A stretch of 5,395 bases of DNA from assembly GCA_002327315.1 (NCBI GenBank), contig DCVI01000142.1, forward strand, positions 1 to 5,395. The letters are read 5' to 3'. The DNA is from Syntrophaceae bacterium UBA2192. Its GTDB lineage: Bacteria > Desulfobacterota > Syntrophia > Syntrophales > UBA2192. Of this stretch, positions 1-4,715 are shown in pieces. The notes under the pieces are model-generated. The model saw only the letters and a list, made by a program, of their open reading frames with translations. It searched no databases and was not told the origin of the DNA. Position numbers and translations under genes: made by a program. Every line of letters starts with the position of its first letter. The first letter of the stretch is position 1.

Positions 1-65
1 CGGTGATGGAAAAGGGGTTGGAACTGGCGATGCTGGTCGGCATGACGAATTCCTCGACAGAGTGA
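1..65 (+). CDS. possible C-terminal tail of a truncated gene at the window edge
   Basis: One frame is open from the left edge to a TGA at 63-65 and ends in VMEKGLELAMLVGMTNSSTE, an amphipathic-looking tail with G/C at most third codon positions. I do not recognise the family. The opposite strand offers an equally tenable reading: an ATG at 43-41, preceded by GAGGA about 7 bases upstream, would start a minus-strand gene (MPTSIASSNPFSIT...) running off the edge. The two frames share the same third-position bases, so codon bias cannot separate them. Only the sequence to the left can decide. Confidence 0.3.
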   Translation, partial: VMEKGLELAMLVGMTNSSTE

Positions 66-298
66 ATGAGTATTCACGGGTGGCCAAAGGGCCGGGCCTG
101 TAGTTTGAGTCTCTGCCGGCAGCGTTAACCTGTCGTTAGAATTCGGTGAAACCTCTGTGCGAATGGATTCTGCCGGCATCCCCTGCGCCGACCTGAAGCC
201 GGTTGGGCAGAAAAATGGCCGGCTCCCAAAGGGGGGGCAGACCGGTGGAAGCGGGGAGGATTTCAGAGGAACTGACAGTGGCTGAAAAAAAAGGAAAG
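66..298. other. non-coding stretch downstream of the Cys-rich gene
   Basis: I see no supportable gene here. It contains a perfect 10-bp palindrome, CTGCCGGCAG, at 113-122. A run of eight A at 285-292 reads as eight U on the minus-strand transcript just past the stop of the Cys-rich gene. The only hairpin before that U-run is weak (CTGG/CCAG, 305-308 with 317-320) and some 12 bases away, so a terminator is possible but not well supported. Long ORFs crossing this stretch lack recognisable proteins and good start sites. Confidence 0.4.
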
Positions 299-547
299 CT
301 ACTTCTGGTGGAGCGGCCAGGGCTCGCGGCGGCTTTGCGGCCGACTGCTGCGCAGGGCGCGGGCGAGAAAGAGGGGGCAGCCGTCGTAGTCCTCGGTGCT
401 GCAGCGCAGGTTGCGCCCGTGGCGACCGATGGGCAGGCCGGAGAAGGCGGCTCGACAGTGGCCGTCGGCATCGTTGTGGAAGGGACAGACGTCGACATTC
501 GACAGTTTTCCGTCCGTTTTGTGACAGGTAGCGCATTCTTTAATCAT
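299..547 (-). CDS. small six-cysteine protein, probably metal-binding, function unknown
   Basis: The frame encodes an 82-residue protein beginning MIKECATCHK. The start at 547 is chosen because AAGGAG lies 7 bases upstream. A longer frame reaching 670 has no such site and would add an unconvincing N-terminus. Cysteines fall at about residues 5, 8, 21, 31, 49 and 57, with His 9 and His 24 beside them (C-x2-C-H and C-P-F-H). This looks like a zinc or iron-sulfur binding arrangement. The CATCH segment matches the CxxCH haem c signature, but there is no signal peptide, so haem attachment is unlikely. The middle (AAFSGLPIGRHGRN...) and the segment CSTEDYDGCPLFLARALR look well ordered, and from memory similar short proteins occur in Geobacter relatives. 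The basic tail (RSSRPQSRREPWPLHQK) is probably flexible. It lies on the same strand as the upstream selenoprotein gene but 222 bp away, so it probably has its own promoter. Coding status is likely; the function is unknown. Confidence 0.72.
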   Translation of the reverse strand: MIKECATCHKTDGKLSNVDVCPFHNDADGHCRAAFSGLPIGRHGRNLRCSTEDYDGCPLFLARALRSSRPQSRREPWPLHQK

Positions 548-689
548 GGCAAGACTCCTTTTATGTTCATCTCTCATTGTTGGGCACAATCCTGCCTTGG
601 CTTTGTTCGGGAATTGTTGGCGGCGGGTGAAGTTTTCGTTCAGTTGAATTTGACAGAGGAGGGGGGGCAAAGCTCCACGCTTAACCTTT

Positions 690-725
690 ATCCTCTCCCC
701 CGGCGAGAGAGTTGGGGGAGAGGAT
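690..725. repeat. 12-bp perfect inverted repeat with a 12-base loop
   Basis: ATCCTCTCCCCC (690-701) is the exact reverse complement of GGGGGAGAGGAT (714-725). It lies between the stop of the selenoprotein gene (770) and the start of the Cys-rich gene (547). It could end transcription of the selenoprotein gene, but no T-run follows on either strand. It resembles the dispersed CCTCTCCCCC-type intergenic repeats seen in many GC-rich bacterial genomes. I favour a dispersed intergenic repeat with possible transcript-end stabilising function. Confidence 0.6.
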
Positions 726-769
726 GACCAGGGGAGCGGCGGACTAAAGAGGGGAGCGAAGAGTCCTGC

Positions 770-1351
770 TCACAGGGGGACCTGCGCATAGGGCTTTGAC
801 CGCCGCGCCCACTCGCTCTGCGGATATCTTGCCGACAGCGTATCGTAGATCCGGCGCAGCGACTTGGCGTCATGGGTCTTCCAGTAGCCGGCCACGCCGT
901 GCAGGAAGACCGCCTCGGGGGTCGCTCCCGCCTCCGGGTGCCGGTCGACGACCGCGTGGAAATGGTCCCCCGCCTCGGCATACCGGTCCCGGTCGAAGGC
1001 GACCTTCCCCAGACCCAGCTCCAGGTGGGCGAGAAAGTCGTCATTGGGGACAAACCCCACCACCCGGTGATGCTCCTCCCCCTCGGCGTCGAGAACCAGC
1101 AGCGTGGGGGTCCACTTGACGGCGAACCGTTTCATGAGGTCGGTCCGCTTGTCCCAAAAGCATTCGCTCTTCACCGGGATGAACTGTTCTTCGATGTACT
1201 TTTGCACCTCTTCACTCGAATACGGACCCGTATTCATGGCGATGCAGCCCAGTCACCCCTCGAACCAGAAATCGAGAAAGATCGGCTTTTTCGCCGCCTT
1301 TGCCCGCTCCAGCGCGGCGCTGAACTTCCTTTCCCACTTGATCTCGGCCAT
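770..1351 (-). CDS. thioredoxin-like selenoprotein with a UxxC motif (TGA decoded as selenocysteine)
   Basis: The start ATG (1351-1349) has AAAGGAG 7 bases upstream. The protein opens MAEIKWERKFSAALERAKAA and leads into a thioredoxin strand, KPIFLDFWFEG. An in-frame TGA (1253-1255, residue 33) follows, then LGC, then about 155 residues to the stop at 770. The TGA replaces the first residue of the CxxC redox pair, giving U33-L-G-C36. KWTPTLLVLDAEG (from about residue 77) supplies the cis-Pro loop and central strand of the thioredoxin fold. Residues from about 110 (LGLGKVAFDRDRYAEAGDHF...) look like a TPR-like helical tail ending in YPQSEWARRSKPYAQVPL. Reading frame, codon bias and fold are continuous across the TGA, and a SECIS-like hairpin follows it. 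No signal peptide is seen, so it is probably a cytoplasmic thiol/selenol oxidoreductase; the partner is unknown. The alternative is a nonsense-mutated gene (TGC or TGT to TGA). A separate ORF starting at 1237 is unlikely because it lacks a good ribosome site and half of the fold. selA, selB and selC are not in this window. Confidence 0.78.
1218..1235 (-). promoter_or_regulatory. candidate bacterial SECIS hairpin
   Basis: On the transcript, GAATACG pairs perfectly with CGTATTC across a GGTC tetraloop, and one U-G wobble can extend the stem. The stem begins 17 bases after the TGA at 1253-1255, and the loop lies 24 bases after it. Bacterial SECIS elements are short hairpins inside the coding region just 3' of the UGA, with a GGU/GGUC-like loop that binds SelB. 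As I recall, the E. coli fdhF element has AGGUCU in its loop. The hairpin is within codons for N-T-G-P-Y-S, so it fits both the protein and the RNA. The structure is seen directly; its role is inferred. Confidence 0.68.
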
Positions 1352-1608
1352 GGTTCGTCTCCTTTCCCACGTGGTAAAGAAAATAATCGCTTGTCCTCCG
1401 TCAGATAACCAGCGGACCGCCTGCCAGCAATCTATCACTTAACGACGGCCCTGCAAGCGGCGGACGAAAAGTCAGGGCAAAGAAGGGGGCGCACCGTCTT
1501 GCTCGCCGCCCGACTTCTGGAGAGGGCCGCGCGTAGCGCCGGGACGCAAAAGTGCACCAGTGATAATCGAGCAAGGCCTACCTGCCCCCTGGGAATCGCC
1601 TGAGGCGG

Positions 1609-1637
1609 TTGACGTTTGTTATCAAACTTGCTAACCT
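1609..1637 (+). promoter_or_regulatory. putative promoter of the toxin-antitoxin operon
   Basis: TTGACG (1609-1614) matches the -35 consensus at five of six bases and is 17 bp from TAACCT (1632-1637), a weak -10 (three of six). A start about 7 bases past the -10 would fall at or next to the toxin ATG (1644), so the mRNA could be nearly leaderless. The missing Shine-Dalgarno sequence before that ATG agrees with this. Confidence 0.45.
1614..1627. promoter_or_regulatory. palindrome between promoter elements, likely antitoxin operator
   Basis: GTTTG-TTAT-CAAAC is a 5-bp inverted repeat with a 4-base centre, located between the -35 and -10 of the toxin-antitoxin promoter. Helix-turn-helix antitoxins normally repress their own operon by binding such palindromes, alone or with the toxin. 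The site is seen in the sequence; the binding is inferred. Confidence 0.45.
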
Positions 1638-1643
1638 TCGTCC

Positions 1644-1970
1644 ATGCCCTACTCACTTGAATACTTCCACGCACGAGTCAAGGCCGAAATAGAAAGTTGG
1701 CCGGACGGCATATTGGCCGACTATGCCCGACTTGTGGATCTTCTGATGGAGTTCGGCCCGAGCCTGCGCATGCCGCACTCGCGTGCAATGGGTGGCGGGC
1801 TTTTCGAGCTGAGACCCCGCGGACGCGAAGGGATCGGGCGGGCGTTTTACTGCTTCGTCATCGGTCAACGCGTGGTGATCCTCCATGCCTTCGTAAAGAA
1901 AACCCAAGAGACCCCGGAGCACGATCTGAAGATTGCCCGGAAAAGGATGAAAGAGGTGCAGAATGGCTGA
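1644..1970 (+). CDS. RelE/HigB-type (Gp49-like) toxin
   Basis: The 108-residue protein matches the phage-derived Gp49-like/HigB branch of the RelE-ParE toxin superfamily. An N-terminal helical part (residues about 1-38) is followed by the core LRMPHSRAMGGGLFELRPRG (about 41-60). Next come REGIGRAFYCFVIGQRVVILHAFVKKT (about 61-87) and a C-terminal basic helix, EHDLKIARKRMKEV. The order of R-x-H, GLFELR, a strand pair with R66, and HAFVKK is typical. Members are usually ribosome-dependent mRNA endonucleases that inhibit translation until neutralised. No Shine-Dalgarno precedes the ATG (CTTCGTCC), consistent with a near-leaderless transcript and low toxin synthesis. It overlaps the antitoxin gene by 8 bases (ATGGCTGA). 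The family is confident from motifs; the precise cellular target is not visible. Confidence 0.85.
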   Translation: MPYSLEYFHARVKAEIESWPDGILADYARLVDLLMEFGPSLRMPHSRAMGGGLFELRPRGREGIGRAFYCFVIGQRVVILHAFVKKTQETPEHDLKIARKRMKEVQNG

Positions 1971-2322
1971 ACTAAAATACCAACCGGTTTCCCACGACCA
2001 AAAAGCGTTCCTCGAAAAAGCCATGAAACGCAAAGGGTTCAAGGAGGCTTACGAGGGATTGGCGGACGAATATGCCCTGGTCCGCGAACTTCTGGCCGCC
2101 CGCTCAAGAGCCGGCCTGACCCAGGAGGCGGTGGCCGAGTTGATGGGGACGACCAAAAGCGCCGTGTCGCGCCTGGAAGCGGCCGGAAGACACGCCCCCT
2201 CCATGACGACTCTCAGGAAGTACGCTCGGGCCGTCGGGTGTCACTTGGAGATCAAACTGGTACCGGATTCCCGCCCAACCAAAGGCTCAGATCGGATTGC
2301 CAAGAAAAGGTCGGCTGGCTAA
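1963..2322 (+). CDS. XRE-family helix-turn-helix antitoxin (HigA-like)
   Basis: The protein has 119 residues. Residues 1-40 form a lysine-rich N-terminal part ending in helical EAYEGLADEYALVRELLAA, likely the toxin-neutralising region. Residues about 42-98 are a Cro/C1-type helix-turn-helix, SRAGLTQEAVAELMGTTKSA followed by VSRLEAAGRHAPSMTTLRKY; LTQEAVAEL and TKSAVSRLE are the turn and recognition helices. The tail, PDSRPTKGSDRIAKKRSAG, is basic and probably disordered. AAGAGG lies 6 bases before the ATG, so the antitoxin has a better ribosome site than the toxin. That matches the need for excess antitoxin. It should neutralise the adjacent toxin and repress the operon, probably through the palindrome at 1614-1627. 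Confidence 0.88.
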   Translation: MAELKYQPVSHDQKAFLEKAMKRKGFKEAYEGLADEYALVRELLAARSRAGLTQEAVAELMGTTKSAVSRLEAAGRHAPSMTTLRKYARAVGCHLEIKLVPDSRPTKGSDRIAKKRSAG

Positions 2323-2328
2323 CTTTGT

Positions 2329-2346
2329 GTCAGGGTTGGACCTGAC
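2329..2346. repeat. 6-bp inverted repeat after the antitoxin stop
   Basis: GTCAGG-GTTGGA-CCTGAC forms a 6-bp stem with a 6-base loop, starting 7 bases after the antitoxin TAA. It may act as a weak terminator or be a remnant of a dispersed repeat. There is no T-run directly behind it; only a TTTT about 10 bases on. GTCAGG...CCTGAC sequences also occur near REP-type elements, but one copy cannot show that. Confidence 0.35.
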
Positions 2347-2468
2347 CCCCGGACTTTTCCTCGACCCTCATAGCTCAGAGCCTCAGGGTGATATGCTGGA
2401 AACATCGTGAGACATATTCTGTCATCCCCCCGTGTAGCCTTAACTTACCATCTTCTCCCGGAGCATTG

Positions 2469-2484
2469 ATCGATAGCTATCGAT
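2469..2484. promoter_or_regulatory. perfect 16-bp palindrome, candidate operator of the R-M operon
   Basis: ATCGATAGCTATCGAT is fully self-complementary with no spacer. It lies about 28 bp upstream of a good -10 hexamer and 83 bp upstream of the ribbon-helix-helix gene. Its half-site is ATCGATAG. A dimeric or tetrameric DNA-binding protein such as the product of 2567..2749 is a plausible binder. No other function is evident; it has no T-run, so it is not an intrinsic terminator. Confidence 0.5.
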
Positions 2485-2490
2485 GACGAT

Positions 2491-2517
2491 TTCTTGCCCG
2501 TCGCATGGTTGTATGAT
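2491..2517 (+). promoter_or_regulatory. putative promoter of the R-M operon
   Basis: TATGAT (2512-2517) matches the -10 consensus at five of six bases. The -35 is poor: TTCTTG (2491-2496) at 15 bp spacing is the best available, which suggests a weak or activator-dependent promoter. A start near 2524 would place the tandem repeats (2531-2560) in the first 40 bases of the transcript and the 16-bp palindrome just upstream of the polymerase site. Confidence 0.4.
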
Positions 2518-2530
2518 AAAAGTTAGAAGT

Positions 2531-2560
2531 CCGCGGAGTGCCGCGGAATGCTGCGGAGGA
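2531..2560 (+). repeat. three 10-bp tandem repeats containing CCGCGG or CTGCGG
   Basis: CCGCGGAGTG, CCGCGGAATG and CTGCGGAGGA follow one another without a gap. The first two differ at one base; the third differs from the first at three. A 10-bp period puts the same face of the helix forward each time, as expected for cooperative protein binding. The third copy supplies GGAGGA, the ribosome site of the gene at 2567. CCGCGG is, from memory, the target of Eco29kI, to which the downstream endonuclease is similar. Confidence 0.6.
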
Positions 2561-2566
2561 TATGCG

Positions 2567-2749
2567 ATGGGGAAAGATGGAAAGAACGCGGTTCGGGTGA
2601 CCACCACACTGACCAAACAGCAATATGAGGCGTTGGAGCAGTTGGCCAAGAGGAACGGCGTGGCAATCGCTTGGCTCATCCGTAGAGCCGTCGAACATGT
2701 GATTGAAGAAGAGGAGGGAGGGCCTTTATTGCCTCTCGTTTATAAGTGA
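2567..2749 (+). CDS. ribbon-helix-helix (CopG/Arc-type) regulator, putative controller of the R-M operon
   Basis: The 60-residue protein begins MGKDGKNAVRVTTTLTKQQY. The start at 2567 is chosen for GGAGGA 6 bases upstream; the frame stays open to an ATG at 2483, but that would run through the promoter and repeats. NAVRVTTTLT (about 7-16) is the DNA-contacting beta strand. KQQYEALEQLAKRNG (17-31) is the first helix, and VAIAWLIRRAVEHVIEEEE (32-50) the second. That is the full MetJ/Arc/CopG fold; such proteins dimerise and bind operators through the ribbon. It ends in GGPLLPLVYK. The stop is 11 bases before the methyltransferase ATG, so the two are co-transcribed. By position it replaces the helix-turn-helix C protein of many type II R-M systems. 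Its role as repressor of the operon via the palindrome or repeats upstream is inferred. Confidence 0.83.
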   Translation: MGKDGKNAVRVTTTLTKQQYEALEQLAKRNGVAIAWLIRRAVEHVIEEEEGGPLLPLVYK

Positions 2750-2760
2750 GGAGGGCGACG

Positions 2761-3918
2761 ATGCGAAGCGTTGAATTGTTTACGGGATGTGGTGGTCTCG
2801 CCATGGGGCTTTCGCACGCCGGATTTCGTCACGAATTGATGGTGGAGTGGAACGAAAACGCCTATGCGACCATCAAGCACAACAAGGAGAGAGGACTAAG
2901 CCACGTCCATGATTGGCCTTCCCAGCATGCGGACGTTCGCGACATTGATTGGTCTACGATCCCTGGAAACATCGATCTGGTAGCCGGAGGGCCACCCTGT
3001 CAGCCATTCTCCATCGGCGGAAAACACGCCGGCAACGAGGACAGACGCGACATGTGGCCCGAAGCCATCAGGGCCGTGCGTGAGTTAAGACCAAGGGCGT
3101 TTTTATTCGAAAACGTGCGTGGGCTCACCCGCCCAGCTTTCTCCGAATATCTCAGATGGATAAAAACGCATCTGGCATTGCCCCAGATCGAGCGGTTGGG
3201 AGAGGAAAACCACACGCTCCACCTCGCTCGTCTCGATGCCAGAATCGACAAATCGCTGTATGAGTTGGCGGTGATTCAGGTCAACGCTGCGGATTTTGGC
3301 GCACCCCAGAAGCGTCATCGAGTCATAATCACGGGCACGAGGAAAGATATTGGTGTGAGACCGTGCTTACCTTCGCCCACGCATAGTCGTGAAAAATTAC
3401 TCTGGGATCAATGGATCACTGGCGAATATTGGGCTCGCCATGGTCTTTCACGACCCAAAGACGATGCCATTCAGGCATACGATAGCCAGACCATTAAGAA
3501 GCTAAGAACGATGCTTGTCCCTCCTTCTGGCGAACCATGGATCACGGTCCGTGACGCCCTTGTGGGACTGGGCGACCCAAATGGAAAGAATAATCATGTG
3601 CGTCAAGATGGTGCGCGCGTTTATGTTGGGCACACGGGAAGCCCACTCGATCAACCCGCGAAGGCGTTGAAAGCGGGGGACCATGGCGTCCCGGGAGGAG
3701 AGAACATGATGATCTGCGATGATGGATCGGTTCGGTATTTCACGGTCCGTGAAGCCGCTCGCCTTCAAGGGCTTCCAGATGATTACATGTTTCCGTGTTC
3801 ATGGACCGAAAGCATGAGGCAACTTGGAAATGCCGTTCCCGTTCACCTTTCCGAGGTTTTTGGTCGTAAGCTTCATACGGAACTGCTGGTCGCTGACAAA
3901 CGTCGGGAGGCGGCATGA
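2761..3918 (+). CDS. DNA (cytosine-5-)-methyltransferase of a type II R-M system
   Basis: The 385-residue enzyme transfers a methyl group from S-adenosylmethionine to C5 of cytosine in its recognition site. Motifs appear in canonical order. Motif I (ELFTGCGGLAMGLSHAGF, 5-22) binds AdoMet. Motif IV (GGPPCQPFS) carries catalytic Cys80. Motif VI is ENV (117-119). Motif VIII is Q183-K-R185-H-R187. A target recognition region spans about 200-320, followed by motif IX-type FTVREAARLQGLPDD (327-341) and motif X GNAVP (356-360). All catalytic parts are intact. The ATG at 2761 is preferred over a GTG at 2746 because AGGAGG lies 6 bases upstream and motif I then starts at the usual distance. The gene overlaps the endonuclease by ATGA (3915-3918). 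GC at third positions is clearly lower than in the selenoprotein gene (11 of 20 against 18 of 20 in the first codons), suggesting transfer. M.Eco29kI is of similar size; the target site is not proven by this sequence. Confidence 0.96.
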   Translation: MRSVELFTGCGGLAMGLSHAGFRHELMVEWNENAYATIKHNKERGLSHVHDWPSQHADVRDIDWSTIPGNIDLVAGGPPCQPFSIGGKHAGNEDRRDMWPEAIRAVRELRPRAFLFENVRGLTRPAFSEYLRWIKTHLALPQIERLGEENHTLHLARLDARIDKSLYELAVIQVNAADFGAPQKRHRVIITGTRKDIGVRPCLPSPTHSREKLLWDQWITGEYWARHGLSRPKDDAIQAYDSQTIKKLRTMLVPPSGEPWITVRDALVGLGDPNGKNNHVRQDGARVYVGHTGSPLDQPAKALKAGDHGVPGGENMMICDDGSVRYFTVREAARLQGLPDDYMFPCSWTESMRQLGNAVPVHLSEVFGRKLHTELLVADKRREAA

Positions 3919-4715
3919 GCATCCCCGGATATGACGAGTTTGAGTTGGATGTCGAAAAAGTGCTTAGGGAACAATTGCCACCGTTTTTTGACGATGTCCA
4001 ACCGGCGACGCTGACGCCTGAGAATATTCAACTCCTTCCGCCGCGAGCGAAGGGCGCCTACCTTCTACTCCGTGACGGCGTGGAGGTTTATGCTGGAAAA
4101 ACGGATGCCCGACATGGCTTCAGGAATCGTCTGGAGCGGCATCATTATTCGATCCAGCACCGTAGGGGCCTTGACTCGGAGAGTGTCTCGTTCAAGGCGA
4201 TTCGGATATGGGTCTTTTCCGCTCTCGACGTGGAGAATCTCCTCATCAACGAACTGAAAAACCGCCGCGCTGGTGTCCTCGCCTGGAATTTTTCAGGTTT
4301 TGGATCGAACGATCCAGGTCGTAAGCGTGAGGGGCAAAAACCCGCGGACTTCGACTTGGAATTTCCCATTGATGTTGTGCGGCCTCTTCCGTTCATGTCC
4401 GCGGGGGAATACACGATCCATGATGTGCTACAAGCTTTGAAGAACGGGTTACCTTACCTTCTGCGTTTCCAGACGGGCGAGGGGCTGGCCCATTCAGGGC
4501 ATGATGAGTACCGTGACCGCGATGTCAGGTTACCCACCTCCGGCATGAGCGCCCTTGAAGTCATGAAAATCATTGTGAATGGTTTGCCTGACGATTCCTG
4601 GCAGGCGACGATATTCCCCAGCAGAATCATTCTTTACAAGAAAAAGGAAGACTTTGAGTTCGCCAGCTACATTATTCGAAAGGGCGAGGTCATCGAAAAA
4701 AGCTCACACCGGTGA
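3915..4715 (+). CDS. GIY-YIG restriction endonuclease, Eco29kI-like
   Basis: The 266-residue protein is the likely restriction partner of the methyltransferase. The GIY-YIG core reads GAY (47-49) then VYAG (58-61) in KGAYLLLRDGVEVYAGKT. It continues with R72-x3-H76 in FRNRLERHHYS, E107 in DVENLLI as the probable metal-binding Glu, and N125 in AWNFSGFGSNDPGRKR. That GFG-x-x-DPG stretch strongly recalls the GFGNHDPG motif of Eco29kI-type nucleases. I recall Eco29kI as about 214 residues, cutting CCGCGG. Here about 6 residues seem inserted between the Glu and Asn regions, and there is a longer C-terminal part (about 155-266, EYTIHDVLQALKNGLPYLLR...) whose role is unknown. The start overlaps the methyltransferase stop (ATGA) and the end overlaps vsr (GTGA), implying coupled translation. 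Eco29kI itself, as I recall, has its nuclease gene first; here it is second. The nuclease family is confident; the cut site is an inference. Confidence 0.83.
   Translation: MSIPGYDEFELDVEKVLREQLPPFFDDVQPATLTPENIQLLPPRAKGAYLLLRDGVEVYAGKTDARHGFRNRLERHHYSIQHRRGLDSESVSFKAIRIWVFSALDVENLLINELKNRRAGVLAWNFSGFGSNDPGRKREGQKPADFDLEFPIDVVRPLPFMSAGEYTIHDVLQALKNGLPYLLRFQTGEGLAHSGHDEYRDRDVRLPTSGMSALEVMKIIVNGLPDDSWQATIFPSRIILYKKKEDFEFASYIIRKGEVIEKSSHR

Larger units (their letters stand above)
1352..1643. other. divergent intergenic region between selenoprotein and toxin genes
   Basis: No convincing gene lies here; a minus-strand ORF at 1435-1674 has no ribosome site or recognisable motif. Toward the selenoprotein, a weak minus-strand promoter can be drawn: TTGCAG (1456-1451), a 16-bp spacer, then TAGATT (1434-1429). 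Toward the toxin, a better promoter lies at 1609-1637. A 7-bp stem with one wobble pair, AATCGCC-TGA-GGCGGTT (1594-1610), abuts the toxin -35 element and might be part of a control site. Confidence 0.45.

Noticed and set aside
521..547. c-type cytochrome from the CATCH motif
   Set aside because: There is no signal peptide or membrane anchor, and one CxxCH amid other cysteines fits metal binding better.
203..727. 174-residue plus-strand ORF
   Set aside because: It is antisense to the well-supported Cys-rich gene, is low in complexity (runs of Gly, Ala and Val), and runs through the intergenic inverted repeat; no motif is visible.
770..1237. Separate gene starting at the ATG just after the TGA
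   Set aside because: There is no ribosome site at a proper distance, and it would lack the first half of the thioredoxin fold and the redox motif, which are present in frame upstream.
770..1351. Pseudogene with a nonsense mutation
   Set aside because: It cannot be excluded fully, but there is only one interruption, precisely at the redox Cys position, followed by a SECIS-like hairpin and otherwise intact coding sequence.
872..1408. 178-residue plus-strand ORF
   Set aside because: It is antisense to the selenoprotein gene and probably a product of the high G/C third positions there; no domain is recognisable.
1435..1674. 79-residue minus-strand ORF in the divergent intergenic region
   Set aside because: It has no ribosome site, overlaps the toxin start and promoter, and has no recognisable motif.
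2360..2440. tRNA-like sequence around ATAGCTCAG
   Set aside because: It resembles a tRNA D-arm, but no acceptor stem, anticodon arm or T-arm (GGTTCGA-like) can be formed.
2483..2566. Upstream start extending the ribbon-helix-helix gene by 28 residues
   Set aside because: It would translate through the promoter and tandem repeats; the ATG at 2567 has GGAGGA at ideal spacing and gives the normal family length.
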